Source: Catellicoccus marimammalium
Lineage (GTDB): Bacteria; Bacillota; Bacilli; Lactobacillales; Catellicoccaceae
Direction: 5' to 3' (one strand)
Assembly (NCBI RefSeq): GCF_965139335.1
Contig: NZ_CBCSEL010000005.1
Length of the DNA stretch: 64,000 nucleotides
Both the position numbers and the translations under genes were made by a program. Under the pieces are notes generated by a model. It was not told the origin of the DNA, searched no databases, and saw only the letters and a program-made list of their open reading frames with translations. Of this stretch, positions 16,969 to 25,589 are shown piece by piece. Position 1 is the first letter of the stretch; every line of letters begins with the position of its first letter.

Positions 16969-18655
16969 TTTCTTCTATCTCATCGTCCATATTATAGGAT
17001 ACGTCTTTTGTAGAATGCATATTTTTCTCTAAACACCCCTTGAATTCTTCACTATAAATATCATAATGATTTTTCGCAGTTGCTTTCTGATATAAATCCC
17101 CAAAACTCTTAATGTTTTCATTGAATAAGCGTTTTTCTGTATGATAGCTAGCTTTTTCTACATCATGATACAAGTAGTACAAAACTTTATCTTTATAAGT
17201 TTCAAAATTCTTACTATCTTTGATAGTATATAAGACTTTTGATTCTTCTAACAACGGATCAATCGTCATTGCGTCTTTTGCATCATAGTTCTTCATGAAA
17301 AATTGACCTAACTGCTTATCTTCTGATAATTGCAATCCCTTATCATCCACAATATAGTCATTCACAGTTTTGACAAAATCATTCCATTCCATTGTTTCTG
17401 TATCAGAATATGGTAATGAAAATTGATTTTTGTTGGAATCGATTGTGGTAGGGACATATTTCATTAAGAATCGACGTTTGAATGCAGTATCCATCACAAA
17501 TACATTTTGATCACTTGTATTCATTGTACCAATTAGATATAAATTCCCTGGAATATAAATTTTAGATTGATATTTATTCCAAGGATGAGATTTCCCTAGC
17601 TCTCTTTGTAAATAATTGGATAATTGAAGATGATTAATTGGGTATTCACTTTCTCCTTGCCCATTGCGATCTAAAAGTTGGAAAATATCCCCAAACACAC
17701 TTGCGCAATTTGCTCGACTCATTTCTTCCAAAATTAAAAACACTGGTTCATCTGGATGGCGATATGCATATACTATTGCTTGAGTAAATGATCCTGGATT
17801 AAAAATGTATTCCAATTGTCCTTCTTCATTTACTGTTGGCATAATTTGACCTACAAAATCACTATATCCATATTCTGGATGGAAAGTAGTTCGAAAGACA
17901 TTCTCAGATGATTTAACATCTATTTCCTTAAATCCTAAATCATCTTGGATGTATTTTTGAATTCCATAAGATTTCCCAGTTCCAGGTGCTCCATAAAAAA
18001 TAAGATTAGAACCTATATTATCATCTATAGAAGTGTTTTGATTAGAATCAAAAGTAAGATATTTAGAATACGTCTTACTATTACCCATAATTTTAAAAAT
18101 TGTATCGCTATCTTTATCACTCTTTAAAAGAATTACATATAGATTATTTTTATAGTTGAAAAAAAATAGTACATCTCCTATGTTTGCTTGATTTCTAAGT
18201 TCCAAAAAGTCTTTACCATCCTTCTTTATCTTAGACAAGCCTAATTGATCTTTATCTTTTTTAGGAAAAATCCAAACATTAGTAATTGATTCAATAAATG
18301 TATTATCTTTTTCTACAAATAAATTTAATACGATATCTTTTTCTTCGCCGCTGGGAAAAATAATTCCATATAATTTTAAGATATGATCTATATCTTCCTC
18401 TTCTAAAGAATGACATAATTCATTACTTAAAAAAAATTTTTTTCCTAGTTTATCGACAAAATATTTCTTAAAGAAATTCCTAGAGTCTCCAGTAACAGCT
18501 ATATGTGCAGTCGAACCTTTAGTCCCTTCTTCTTTATTATTGAAAACAACATCTGCATTACTTAATTTCTTTACATATATAGATTGAAATCCTTCTTTTT
18601 TAAATTGAGGATACCTATCTATGATAGTTTCTATCAAAATATTTTCAATTTCCAC
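16961..18655 (-). CDS. McrB-like AAA+ restriction motor, copy A
   Basis: The 564-residue protein has a unique N-terminal domain (about 1-210) and a McrB-type AAA+ domain. The latter shows Walker A GAPGTGKS, Walker B LILEEMSRAN and the GTP-specificity loop MNTSD (MNTAD in McrB), followed by the arginine-finger region DTAFKRRF. The N-terminal part has a KKLSNAD...GSTAHIAVTG pattern that may be an EcoRII/B3-like DNA-reading domain; this is tentative. The start is GTG 18655 behind GGGGGA. The upstream ATG at 18691 has no ribosome site. It is divergent from the methyltransferases. From about residue 215 onward it is nearly identical to copy B. Confidence 0.8.
   Translation of the reverse strand: MEIENILIETIIDRYPQFKKEGFQSIYVKKLSNADVVFNNKEEGTKGSTAHIAVTGDSRNFFKKYFVDKLGKKFFLSNELCHSLEEEDIDHILKLYGIIFPSGEEKDIVLNLFVEKDNTFIESITNVWIFPKKDKDQLGLSKIKKDGKDFLELRNQANIGDVLFFFNYKNNLYVILLKSDKDSDTIFKIMGNSKTYSKYLTFDSNQNTSIDDNIGSNLIFYGAPGTGKSYGIQKYIQDDLGFKEIDVKSSENVFRTTFHPEYGYSDFVGQIMPTVNEEGQLEYIFNPGSFTQAIVYAYRHPDEPVFLILEEMSRANCASVFGDIFQLLDRNGQGESEYPINHLQLSNYLQRELGKSHPWNKYQSKIYIPGNLYLIGTMNTSDQNVFVMDTAFKRRFLMKYVPTTIDSNKNQFSLPYSDTETMEWNDFVKTVNDYIVDDKGLQLSEDKQLGQFFMKNYDAKDAMTIDPLLEESKVLYTIKDSKNFETYKDKVLYYLYHDVEKASYHTEKRLFNENIKSFGDLYQKATAKNHYDIYSEEFKGCLEKNMHSTKDVSYNMDDEIEENE
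17028..18008. repeat. Direct repeat, copy A (McrB motor region)
   Basis: About 980 bp encoding the AAA+ and C-terminal part of McrB copy A reappear, with few changes, at 21011-21973 in the same orientation. One internal stretch (around 17215-17290) differs. Recombination between the copies would delete about 4 kb, including both methyltransferase genes. Confidence 0.85.
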
Positions 18656-18707
18656 AATAATCCCCCGTTCTGTTTGTATTAATTGTAACATAATATATTT
18701 ATTATTG

Positions 18708-18722
18708 CCGGAAATAATCCGG
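18708..18722. promoter_or_regulatory. Dyad in the divergent restriction/modification promoter region
   Basis: CCGGAAATAATCCGG is a perfect 5-5-5 inverted repeat in the 115-bp gap between the McrB copy A and methyltransferase genes. It overlaps a possible -35 TTGCCG (18706-18711) for the methyltransferases, with TATATT at 18730-18735. It is GC-rich in very AT-rich surroundings. It may be an operator or a methylatable site for self-regulation, as reported for LlaJI; this is inference. Confidence 0.4.
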
Positions 18723-18770
18723 ATGTGGTATATTTATCATATTAATTTTGAAAGGAATCGAAATATTATT

Positions 18771-19871
18771 ATGATTAATGTAGCTACAGTGTTCAGTGGT
18801 ATTGGTGCGATAGAATGTGCTTTAAAAAGAATGAATATTCCTCACAAAATTATCTTTGCATGTGATAATGGAGAAAGAGAATTAAATATCTCGTATGAAG
18901 AAATTTCTAGGCAACTTCAAAATCGAAATAATGAATACGATATACAAACATTTATAAATAAAATTTATGATCAAACAGGAAAAAGAAACTATGTTCAAGA
19001 ATCATATCAAGCTAATTATAATATAGACCCTAATAAATTTTTCCAAGATATAAGGTTTGTAGATGGGACTAATTATAGAAACAAAATAGATTTATTTGTT
19101 GGAGGTAGCCCTTGCCAAAGTTTTTCTATTAGTGGAAAAAGAGCTGGATTAGATGATGCTAGAGGTACACTATTTTATGACTTTGCTCGTCTAGTAAAAG
19201 AAATACAACCAAAGGTATTTATATATGAGAATGTTCCAGGAATGTTGAATCATGATAAGGGAAATACTTTTAAACATATAAGCGAAATATTTGATGATCT
19301 TAATTATAATTGGAGATTTCAAATTCTAAATTCTAAAGATTATGGTATTCCTCAAAATAGAAAACGTCTATTTATTGTAGGTTTTAGAAATGATTTAGAT
19401 CTTGATATTTTTCAATTTCCAACACCAATAAAACTTAATTGTACTGTTAAACATTTTTTAGAAGATAATGTAGATCATAAGTATTTCCATGGAGAAAAAG
19501 GATTTAAATGGATCACTAAGGATGAAAGTTTAAAAAAACGTGTCAGTATTAATTCTGATATATGTAGAACCCAAGCAGCAAATCAACAATTTAATTGGTG
19601 CGGAGAAATGGTATTTAAACCTATAGAACTTGAACCATGGGCGTACGAAGATGATAGAGTATATGTAGGAAAATTTAATAATATTGAAGGAGTGGCGAGA
19701 AAGCTTACACCGAGAGAATGCTTACGCTTAATGGGATATGACGATAATTTTAAAATTGTTGTTCCAGATAAACAAATTTATCGTCAAGCTGGTAATTCTA
19801 TTGTAGTAAATGTTTTAGAGCATATACTACAAAGTATTATAGCCACTAATGTTTTTAAAGGAGATTTATAA
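18771..19871 (+). CDS. DNA (cytosine-5-)-methyltransferase 1
   Basis: The 366-residue enzyme transfers a methyl group from SAM to cytosine C5. Motifs in order are FSGIGAIE (I), GGSPCQSFS (IV, catalytic Cys), ENV (VI), QNRKR (VIII) and QAGNSI (X). The target-recognition region lies between VIII and X (about 225-300). The start is ATG 18771, where the conserved VATVFSGIG follows at once. A longer frame to 18621 would run through the promoter. It heads a two-gene operon with a paralogue whose ATG directly follows its stop. Two m5C enzymes suggest an asymmetric site, each strand having its own methylase, or two sites. Confidence 0.93.
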   Translation: MINVATVFSGIGAIECALKRMNIPHKIIFACDNGERELNISYEEISRQLQNRNNEYDIQTFINKIYDQTGKRNYVQESYQANYNIDPNKFFQDIRFVDGTNYRNKIDLFVGGSPCQSFSISGKRAGLDDARGTLFYDFARLVKEIQPKVFIYENVPGMLNHDKGNTFKHISEIFDDLNYNWRFQILNSKDYGIPQNRKRLFIVGFRNDLDLDIFQFPTPIKLNCTVKHFLEDNVDHKYFHGEKGFKWITKDESLKKRVSINSDICRTQAANQQFNWCGEMVFKPIELEPWAYEDDRVYVGKFNNIEGVARKLTPRECLRLMGYDDNFKIVVPDKQIYRQAGNSIVVNVLEHILQSIIATNVFKGDL

Positions 19872-20954
19872 ATGTTGAAATTAGCAACTGTATTTAGTGG
19901 CATAGGGGCAATAGAATGGGCTTTAAAGAGACTAAATATAGATCATAAAATTGTGTTTGCATGCGATAATGGTGAAATTGACTTAGATTTTGAAAACATA
20001 GATTTCAAAAATATATCTAACAAAGCCGAATATATTCAAAATCTCTATGAACGAAGCCGTAAAACAAATTTTGTAAAAAAAACTTATATGGCTAATTATA
20101 ATATAGATAACGATAATTTTTTATATGATGTCCGATTTATAGATGGATACCAATATAGAGGACAGGTTGATTTATTTGTTGGGGGTAGCCCATGTCAAAG
20201 TTTTTCAATAATGGGATATCAAAAAGGATTAGATGATACAAGAGGTACATTATTCTATGATTTTGCACGCCTCGTAAAAGAAATACAACCAAAAGTATTT
20301 ATATATGAAAATGTACAAGGTCTATTAAAACATGATAAAGGTAATACATGGGAAATTATTAAAAAAACTTTTGAATCATTAGGATATAAAATTTCATATC
20401 AACTACTTGACTCTAAAGATTATGATATTCCTCAAACAAGAAGAAGAATTTTTGTCATAGGTTTCCTTGATCATAGTACCAATTTTTCATTTCCAAAACC
20501 AAAAAAATTAAATTATACTATGCAAGATTTCCTAGAAAGTAATGTAAAAGAAGGATATTTAAAATCCATTAATGGTAATCTATCACTTGAGAATATTCCA
20601 GGTATTGTTGATGAAAAATACTTTTTATCTGAAAAGGTAACAAAACATGTACTATCTACAGGAACCAAAGGATACTATACAAAACCCGAAACAGACTTAT
20701 CTATTGCTAGACCTTTGTTATCTACTATGCATAAAATGCATAGAGCAGGCGTAGATAATTATGTAACAGAAAATGGTAAATTAAGAAGATTGACACCTAG
20801 GGAATGTTTACGTTTAATGGGATATGACGATACTTTTAAAATCGTAGTATCTGACACACAGATGTATAAACAGGCTGGAAATTCAATAGTTGTAGATGTG
20901 ATGATGGAAATAATTAAAAATATTATGATAGCTTATCCTCAAATTTTTGAATAA
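19872..20954 (+). CDS. DNA (cytosine-5-)-methyltransferase 2
   Basis: This 360-residue paralogue of the preceding enzyme has the same motifs: FSGIGAIE, GGSPCQSFS, ENV, QTRRR and QAGNSI. The N-terminal half and the catalytic region are close to the first enzyme; the target-recognition part (about 215-310) differs. Its ATG is the three bases after the TAA of the first gene, and AAAGGAGA lies inside that gene's end. The difference in recognition region with conserved motors is what is expected for methylases of the two strands of one non-palindromic site. Confidence 0.93.
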   Translation: MLKLATVFSGIGAIEWALKRLNIDHKIVFACDNGEIDLDFENIDFKNISNKAEYIQNLYERSRKTNFVKKTYMANYNIDNDNFLYDVRFIDGYQYRGQVDLFVGGSPCQSFSIMGYQKGLDDTRGTLFYDFARLVKEIQPKVFIYENVQGLLKHDKGNTWEIIKKTFESLGYKISYQLLDSKDYDIPQTRRRIFVIGFLDHSTNFSFPKPKKLNYTMQDFLESNVKEGYLKSINGNLSLENIPGIVDEKYFLSEKVTKHVLSTGTKGYYTKPETDLSIARPLLSTMHKMHRAGVDNYVTENGKLRRLTPRECLRLMGYDDTFKIVVSDTQMYKQAGNSIVVDVMMEIIKNIMIAYPQIFE

Positions 20955-20962
20955 AATTCATA

Positions 20963-20997
20963 AAAAAAAGACATTGATAATTAATCAATGTCTTTTT
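20963..20997. terminator. Bidirectional terminator
   Basis: ACATTGAT pairs with ATCAATGT (20971-20978, 20984-20991), flanked by A and T runs that extend the stem. It separates the converging methyltransferase 2 and McrB copy B genes; the stop of copy B lies in the right arm. Confidence 0.88.
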
Positions 20998-22684
20998 TAT
21001 TATTTTTTTCTTCTAAACACTCTTTGAATTCTTTACTATAAATATCATAATGATTTTTCGCAGTTGCTTTCTGGTACAAATCTCCAAAACTTTTAATATT
21101 TTCATTGAATAAGCGTTTTTCTGTATGATAACTAGCTTTTTCTACATCATGATATAAGTAGTACAAAACTTTATCTTTATAAGTTTCAAAATTCTTTGCA
21201 AAATATGGAGTACTTTCTTCTTGAATAGAATCATCATTTCCTTTTTGATTCTTCCCTTTCATGAAAAATTGACCTAACTGTTTATCTTCTGATAATTGCA
21301 ATCCCTTATCATCCACGATATAGTCATTCACAGTTTTAACAAAATCATTCCATTCCATTGTTTCCGTATCAGAATATGGTAATGAAAATTGATTTTTGTT
21401 GGAATCAATTGTAGTAGGAACATATTTCATTAAGAATCGACGTTTGAATGCAGTATCCATCACAAATACATTTTGATCACTTGTATTCATTGTACCAATT
21501 AAGTATAAATTTCTTGGAATATAAATTTTAGATTGATATTTATCCCAAGAATGAAACTCCCTTAACTTTTCATGTAAATAATTAGATAGTTGGAAATGGT
21601 TAATTGGGTATTCACTTTCTCCTTGCTCATCGCGATCCAAAAGTTGGAAAATATCCCCAAACACACTTGCGCAATTTGCTCGACTCATTTCTTCCAAAAT
21701 TAAAAATACTGGTTCATCTGAATGAATATAAGCATATACTATTGCTTGAGTAAATGATCCTGGATTAAAGATATATTCTAATTGTCCTTTTTCATTTACT
21801 GCTGGCATAATTTGACCTACAAAATCACTATATCCATATTCTGGATGGAAAGTAGTTCGAAAGACATTCTCAGATGATTTAACATCTATTTCCTTAAATC
21901 CTAAATCATCTTGGATGTATTTTTGAATTCCATAAGATTTCCCAGTTCCAGGTGCTCCATAAAAAATAAGATTATTCCCTACTATATTTCCGTATTGTAC
22001 AGTTTTATTATTTGCTTCATAATTTATGTTTAAAGGACTTTCTATTTTTCTTTTTTGTTCATCATTAAAATATTCATGAACGTCTGTATCAATATTCATT
22101 AATAAGTATTGCTTATTTTCCCATTTAATAACATTATTATTTGCTTGACAATTAATCCATAAAGAATATTGATATTTTCTTTTTATCTCTTCATGTAACT
22201 CATTTATATCATTGTCCTCTAATATATAATTACCATCTCCGTTTTTGATAATTTTTCCATTTTGCACTTGATAAATATTATCTATAAATGCCAAATTATC
22301 ATTTGCCCTTATAAATTTTAAAATGTATTCATTATCTGATATATTTTCTATATTTTCATCAAATCCATCTGAAATATATAAACTTATACTCCCATTTATT
22401 TTTTGTTCAAACAATTCTTGTATAGATAATGATGTAGAGTAAAAATTTCTATTTCTATCTAAACTTTTACATATCTGATATGCTGTTTTGGTAGTTATAT
22501 TATTGAATTTAACAGTCAATTCATAGCTATTCATCAAATTACTAATTAAAGGAGTTTTTTCTGAAATATTCTCTCCATATTTTATTTTTAAAATTATTGA
22601 TCTAGATCCTTTATCAATTCTATATTTATTAAACCAAGAAACTAAGTTTTTATAACTTATTTTCCAAACTTCTGCAAAATTCAT
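20981..22684 (-). CDS. McrB-like AAA+ restriction motor, copy B with a different N-terminal domain
   Basis: The 567-residue protein shares its AAA+ and C-terminal part (from about 235, GAPGTGKS, LILEEMSRAN, MNTSD, DTAFKRRF) almost unchanged with copy A. Its first 230 residues are unrelated to those of copy A and to any family I recognise. One short region after QLGQFFMK also differs. ATG follows GAGGAAAT. No second McrC-like gene is next to it, so it probably uses the nuclease encoded at 15727-16968. I infer an alternative specificity module. A relic of a duplication is possible, but the frame is intact. Confidence 0.78.
   Translation of the reverse strand: MNFAEVWKISYKNLVSWFNKYRIDKGSRSIILKIKYGENISEKTPLISNLMNSYELTVKFNNITTKTAYQICKSLDRNRNFYSTSLSIQELFEQKINGSISLYISDGFDENIENISDNEYILKFIRANDNLAFIDNIYQVQNGKIIKNGDGNYILEDNDINELHEEIKRKYQYSLWINCQANNNVIKWENKQYLLMNIDTDVHEYFNDEQKRKIESPLNINYEANNKTVQYGNIVGNNLIFYGAPGTGKSYGIQKYIQDDLGFKEIDVKSSENVFRTTFHPEYGYSDFVGQIMPAVNEKGQLEYIFNPGSFTQAIVYAYIHSDEPVFLILEEMSRANCASVFGDIFQLLDRDEQGESEYPINHFQLSNYLHEKLREFHSWDKYQSKIYIPRNLYLIGTMNTSDQNVFVMDTAFKRRFLMKYVPTTIDSNKNQFSLPYSDTETMEWNDFVKTVNDYIVDDKGLQLSEDKQLGQFFMKGKNQKGNDDSIQEESTPYFAKNFETYKDKVLYYLYHDVEKASYHTEKRLFNENIKSFGDLYQKATAKNHYDIYSKEFKECLEEKNNKKDID
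21011..21973. repeat. Direct repeat, copy B (McrB motor region)
   Basis: This is the second copy of the segment at 17028-18008, in the same orientation. The borders coincide with the domain edge just before Walker A, which suggests domain shuffling by recombination rather than simple gene duplication. Confidence 0.85.
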
Positions 22685-22860
22685 AATATTTCCTCACTTT
22701 GCCTATACTTTGTTCTAAAGTATTAAATTATACAATCATTGATTCTCTCATTACTTTATTATTACATATTAAAAACGGTCCGACAAAGGTACTTCTCTAC
22801 TTGTATATTTTTTTTCAAAAAGGTAAACTGTTGAACAGATGAATAGAAAGGATTAAAAAC

Positions 22861-23559
22861 ATGAAGTGTACATTCACAGCGAAAAGTTTTGCCCAAGTCG
22901 CAACATTAGAACTTGAGCCAAACGAAAAAGTCATGATTGAACCAAGTACAGCGTTAATGTGGGACCAACACATTACATTAGAAGGAAAAATGAATAGTAA
23001 TGGGAAACATGGATTAAAAGGTGTGATGTCTTCTTTAGGACGTCATTTCACATCGGGTGAATCTTTCTTCATGACCTACGCCAAGGCAGATAGCCAAGGA
23101 GGAGCTATTTCTGTCGCTCCTGCATCCATTGGTTGTATTCGTCAATTAATCTGCGATGATACTCATCAATACCGTTTAAATACCGGTACTTTTTTAGCTT
23201 CAGATGGAGATGTACATTACAACATGAAACGCCAAGAGTTATCTAAAGCGATTTTAGGAAATACAGGTGGATTATTTGTAATGGAAACCGAAGGAACAGG
23301 TCAATTATTGATTAGTGGATTTGGTGATATTTTAGAATTAGAATTAAACGATGATTCTTTAGTGATTGATAATGAACATGTTTTAGCTTGGGATCGTAGT
23401 TTAGATTATGAAGTGGAAATCGCCTCTGGTGCTTTAGGATTTAAAACTTCAGAAGGATTAGTTAACCATTTCAAAGGGACAGGGAAAATCTATATTCAAA
23501 CAAGAAATATGGAACATTTCGCAGAAACACTCCCAAAGCATTTAAGTTCCGACGATTAG
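22861..23559 (+). CDS. AIM24 family protein (TIGR00266-like)
   Basis: The 232-residue protein is a beta-rich AIM24/DUF124 family member of unknown molecular role; family traits are the glycine-rich repeats GGLFVMETEGTGQLLISGFG and the LVIDNEHVLAWD segment. ATG is 8 bases behind AAAGGA. Near the end, C CCA AAG (23532-23538) is an X-XXY-YYZ slippery heptamer in the correct frame. A -1 slip there would replace the last residues HLSSDD by a 22-residue tail ending at a TAA at 23610-23612. See the finding. A single gene ended by a bidirectional terminator. Confidence 0.8.
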   Translation: MKCTFTAKSFAQVATLELEPNEKVMIEPSTALMWDQHITLEGKMNSNGKHGLKGVMSSLGRHFTSGESFFMTYAKADSQGGAISVAPASIGCIRQLICDDTHQYRLNTGTFLASDGDVHYNMKRQELSKAILGNTGGLFVMETEGTGQLLISGFGDILELELNDDSLVIDNEHVLAWDRSLDYEVEIASGALGFKTSEGLVNHFKGTGKIYIQTRNMEHFAETLPKHLSSDD

Positions 23560-23611
23560 TCGATGAAATTGGAGATACTGTAGGCGACATCGCATCGGAC
23601 ATTCTTTCATA

Positions 23612-23647
23612 AAAAAAGAACCGAAAGCAAATTGCTTTCGGTTTTTC
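23612..23647. terminator. Bidirectional terminator
   Basis: AACCGAAAGC (23619-23628) pairs with GCTTTCGGTT (23634-23643), with A and T runs on both sides, between converging genes. Confidence 0.9.
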
Positions 23648-24304
23648 TTATTGTGCAATCGCTTCAATAATTGGCGTATCTCCTCCGGTCATCATAATGA
23701 CACGACGAGAAGTCCATTCTGGATGCAAAATAATTTCTGCTAGAGTCATTGCGACATCTGGGATTGAATTTTTATATTGAGTCGTGTTGGTATATTCAGT
23801 TGTAATTTTTCCAGTGTATGGAGTTTCTGTTAATCCTGTTGGTTGTAAGATAGTATAATTCAAATTCGTACTATCCATTAAATAATGATCTGCAAAAAAC
23901 TTAGCGATATTAAACTCTTCTAAATCCGCTGATTTCAAAGGTTCTTCTTGCCATTTTTCTGGCTGTAAAACATACATTGAACTTAGTAATACAAAGCGAT
24001 TTACTCCACTTTTTTCCGCTGCTTGCATTGCTTTTACAGCACCAAAAGCATCGATGCGTAATAAATCTTTTCCTCTAGAACCTGCTGTAAATAAAATGGA
24101 ATCCATTCCTTGGAATTTTTCCGCCAATTCATTAACAGAAGCTTGTGCTAAATCAAGAGCAATGGGTGTAATATTTTCATGTTTTGGTAAGCGATCAAGT
24201 GCTCTTCCTCCTGCATAAACTTCTACACCACGTTCTGCTAAATCTAAAGCCGCTTGAGAACCTACTCTACCTGTAGCTCCAACGATAAATACTTTTTTTA
24301 CCAT
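23648..24304 (-). CDS. NAD(P)-binding SDR/NmrA-like protein
   Basis: The 218-residue protein has a Rossmann fold with the nucleotide loop GATGRVGSQAA at the N-terminus and belongs to the atypical SDR / NAD(P)H-binding group (YwnB-like). VLLSSMYVLQP stands where the catalytic Tyr region usually is; no classical YxxxK is obvious. Its role may be reduction or sensing of redox state. It lies 15 bases behind the DJ-1-like gene, so both form one operon controlled by the divergent MerR gene. Confidence 0.8.
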   Translation of the reverse strand: MVKKVFIVGATGRVGSQAALDLAERGVEVYAGGRALDRLPKHENITPIALDLAQASVNELAEKFQGMDSILFTAGSRGKDLLRIDAFGAVKAMQAAEKSGVNRFVLLSSMYVLQPEKWQEEPLKSADLEEFNIAKFFADHYLMDSTNLNYTILQPTGLTETPYTGKITTEYTNTTQYKNSIPDVAMTLAEIILHPEWTSRRVIMMTGGDTPIIEAIAQ

Positions 24305-24319
24305 AATAAATCTCTCCCT

Positions 24320-25012
24320 TTATTTATTTTCCAAAATAGCCATCACTTTTTCTGCTACTACAGCTCCTGAAGCAGGATTTTGACCAGTTACTAAACGACC
24401 ATCTGCGATAGCAAAAGGTAACCAGTTTCCTGCTTGTTCGTAGTGAGCTCCACGTTTTACTAATTCATCTTCAGTTAAATAAGGAACTAAACGATCTAAT
24501 TGAACTTCTTTTTCTTCTGAATTAGAAAATCCAGTTACCATTTTATCAGCAATAAAATAGCTACCATCGCCTTCTTTTAGATTTAAAATTCCTGCGGCTC
24601 CATGACAAACTGAGCTAATAATTCCTCCTTGGTGGTAAATATCCATCGCGATTTGTTGCAAGGCTTCATTTTCTGGGAAATCCCAAATCACTCCATGTCC
24701 TCCTGTATAATAAATAACATCATAATCGCTAGCATCAATTACATCGACAGATAATGTATTTCCTAAACGATTCATGAAAGATTGATTTTGATAGTATTTC
24801 CAATCTAATGGGGTCATCATATCTGCAGTTAAAGAATGAGGATCAATCGGTGTATATCCACCCTTTGGACTAACAAAATCTACTTGATAGCCTTTTTCTT
24901 CTACGGCATGAACAAAATGAACGGCTTCTCCTAACCATAAACCGGTAGCACGATCGATGTCTACCCCTTGATATTTGGCAATATTGGTAACAACGACTAA
25001 CATTTTTTTCAT
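24320..25012 (-). CDS. DJ-1/PfpI family protein, Hsp31-like (glyoxalase III type)
   Basis: The 230-residue protein has the DJ-1/PfpI nucleophile elbow SSVCHGAAG (Cys136, His137) and the partner Glu29 in WLGEAVHF, as in Hsp31-type enzymes that turn methylglyoxal into lactate or act as chaperone/deglycase. The length matches the Hsp31-like branch. It is first in a two-gene operon with an SDR-like gene and is divergent from a MerR-family regulator. Response to electrophile or aldehyde stress is a reasonable inference. Confidence 0.85.
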   Translation of the reverse strand: MKKMLVVVTNIAKYQGVDIDRATGLWLGEAVHFVHAVEEKGYQVDFVSPKGGYTPIDPHSLTADMMTPLDWKYYQNQSFMNRLGNTLSVDVIDASDYDVIYYTGGHGVIWDFPENEALQQIAMDIYHQGGIISSVCHGAAGILNLKEGDGSYFIADKMVTGFSNSEEKEVQLDRLVPYLTEDELVKRGAHYEQAGNWLPFAIADGRLVTGQNPASGAVVAEKVMAILENK

Positions 25013-25047
25013 ATTTTTTCCTCTTTTCCTTTTTATTTTACAAATTC

Positions 25048-25078
25048 ATCTTAGACCCTGTATTATGGTATAGGTCAA
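25048..25078 (-). promoter_or_regulatory. MerR-type promoter with 19-base spacer and dyad operator
   Basis: On the minus strand TTGACC (25073-25078) and TAAGAT (25048-25053) are 19 bases apart, the long spacer typical of promoters twisted into shape by MerR proteins. The spacer holds a dyad, GACC at 25054-25057 and GGTC at 25073-25076. It drives the DJ-1/SDR operon and lies next to the divergent merR gene. Confidence 0.75.
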
Positions 25079-25091
25079 GAAAGGAGTTTTT

Positions 25092-25589
25092 ATGAAAACA
25101 TTTACGATTGGAGAAGTGGCTAAAAAATTAAATCTGAATGTAGAAACCCTTTATTATTACGATAGAAAAGGCCTTTTACCGTTCGTACATCGTGATGAAA
25201 AAGGAAATCGTCGTTTTACAGTGGATGATATTGAAATGATATTAACCATTTTGCATTTAAAAAATGCTGGGGTAACTCTAAAAGAAATTAAGCAGTTCAT
25301 TTTATGGCGATTAGAAGGAGATCAGACGCTAGAAGAGCGTTGGCAGTTTATCCAAAAACAAGAAAAAATCTTAGAAGAGAAAATTCAACAATTGATTCAT
25401 GCTAGAGAAATTTTACGCTATAAAGATTGGTACTATCAAACCGCAGTAGAGGCAGGAACAGAACAGATTCATCTTTTGCCTAATACTTACCAGTATAATC
25501 AGGATGCCCAAGATAAATTTTTAGAAATGATTGATCAAATGTCAGAAGAAGAGAAATTTCTTTTTGAAATTGAAAAACAAGAAAAATAA
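25092..25589 (+). CDS. MerR-family transcriptional regulator
   Basis: The 165-residue protein starts with a winged helix-turn-helix, FTIGEVAKKLNLNVETLYYYDRKGLLP, followed by the wing and a coiled coil (about 75-115, rich in Glu, Gln and Lys). The C-terminal effector part is short, without a metal-binding Cys pair. Divergent placement and the 19-base promoter spacer mark it as the controller of the DJ-1/SDR operon. The ligand may be a reactive aldehyde or electrophile, but this is inferred from its target genes. Confidence 0.88.
   Translation: MKTFTIGEVAKKLNLNVETLYYYDRKGLLPFVHRDEKGNRRFTVDDIEMILTILHLKNAGVTLKEIKQFILWRLEGDQTLEERWQFIQKQEKILEEKIQQLIHAREILRYKDWYYQTAVEAGTEQIHLLPNTYQYNQDAQDKFLEMIDQMSEEEKFLFEIEKQEK

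Noticed and set aside
18621..18770. Extended N-terminus of methyltransferase 1
   Set aside because: It would cross the divergent promoter region. The conserved motif I begins right after the ATG at 18771.
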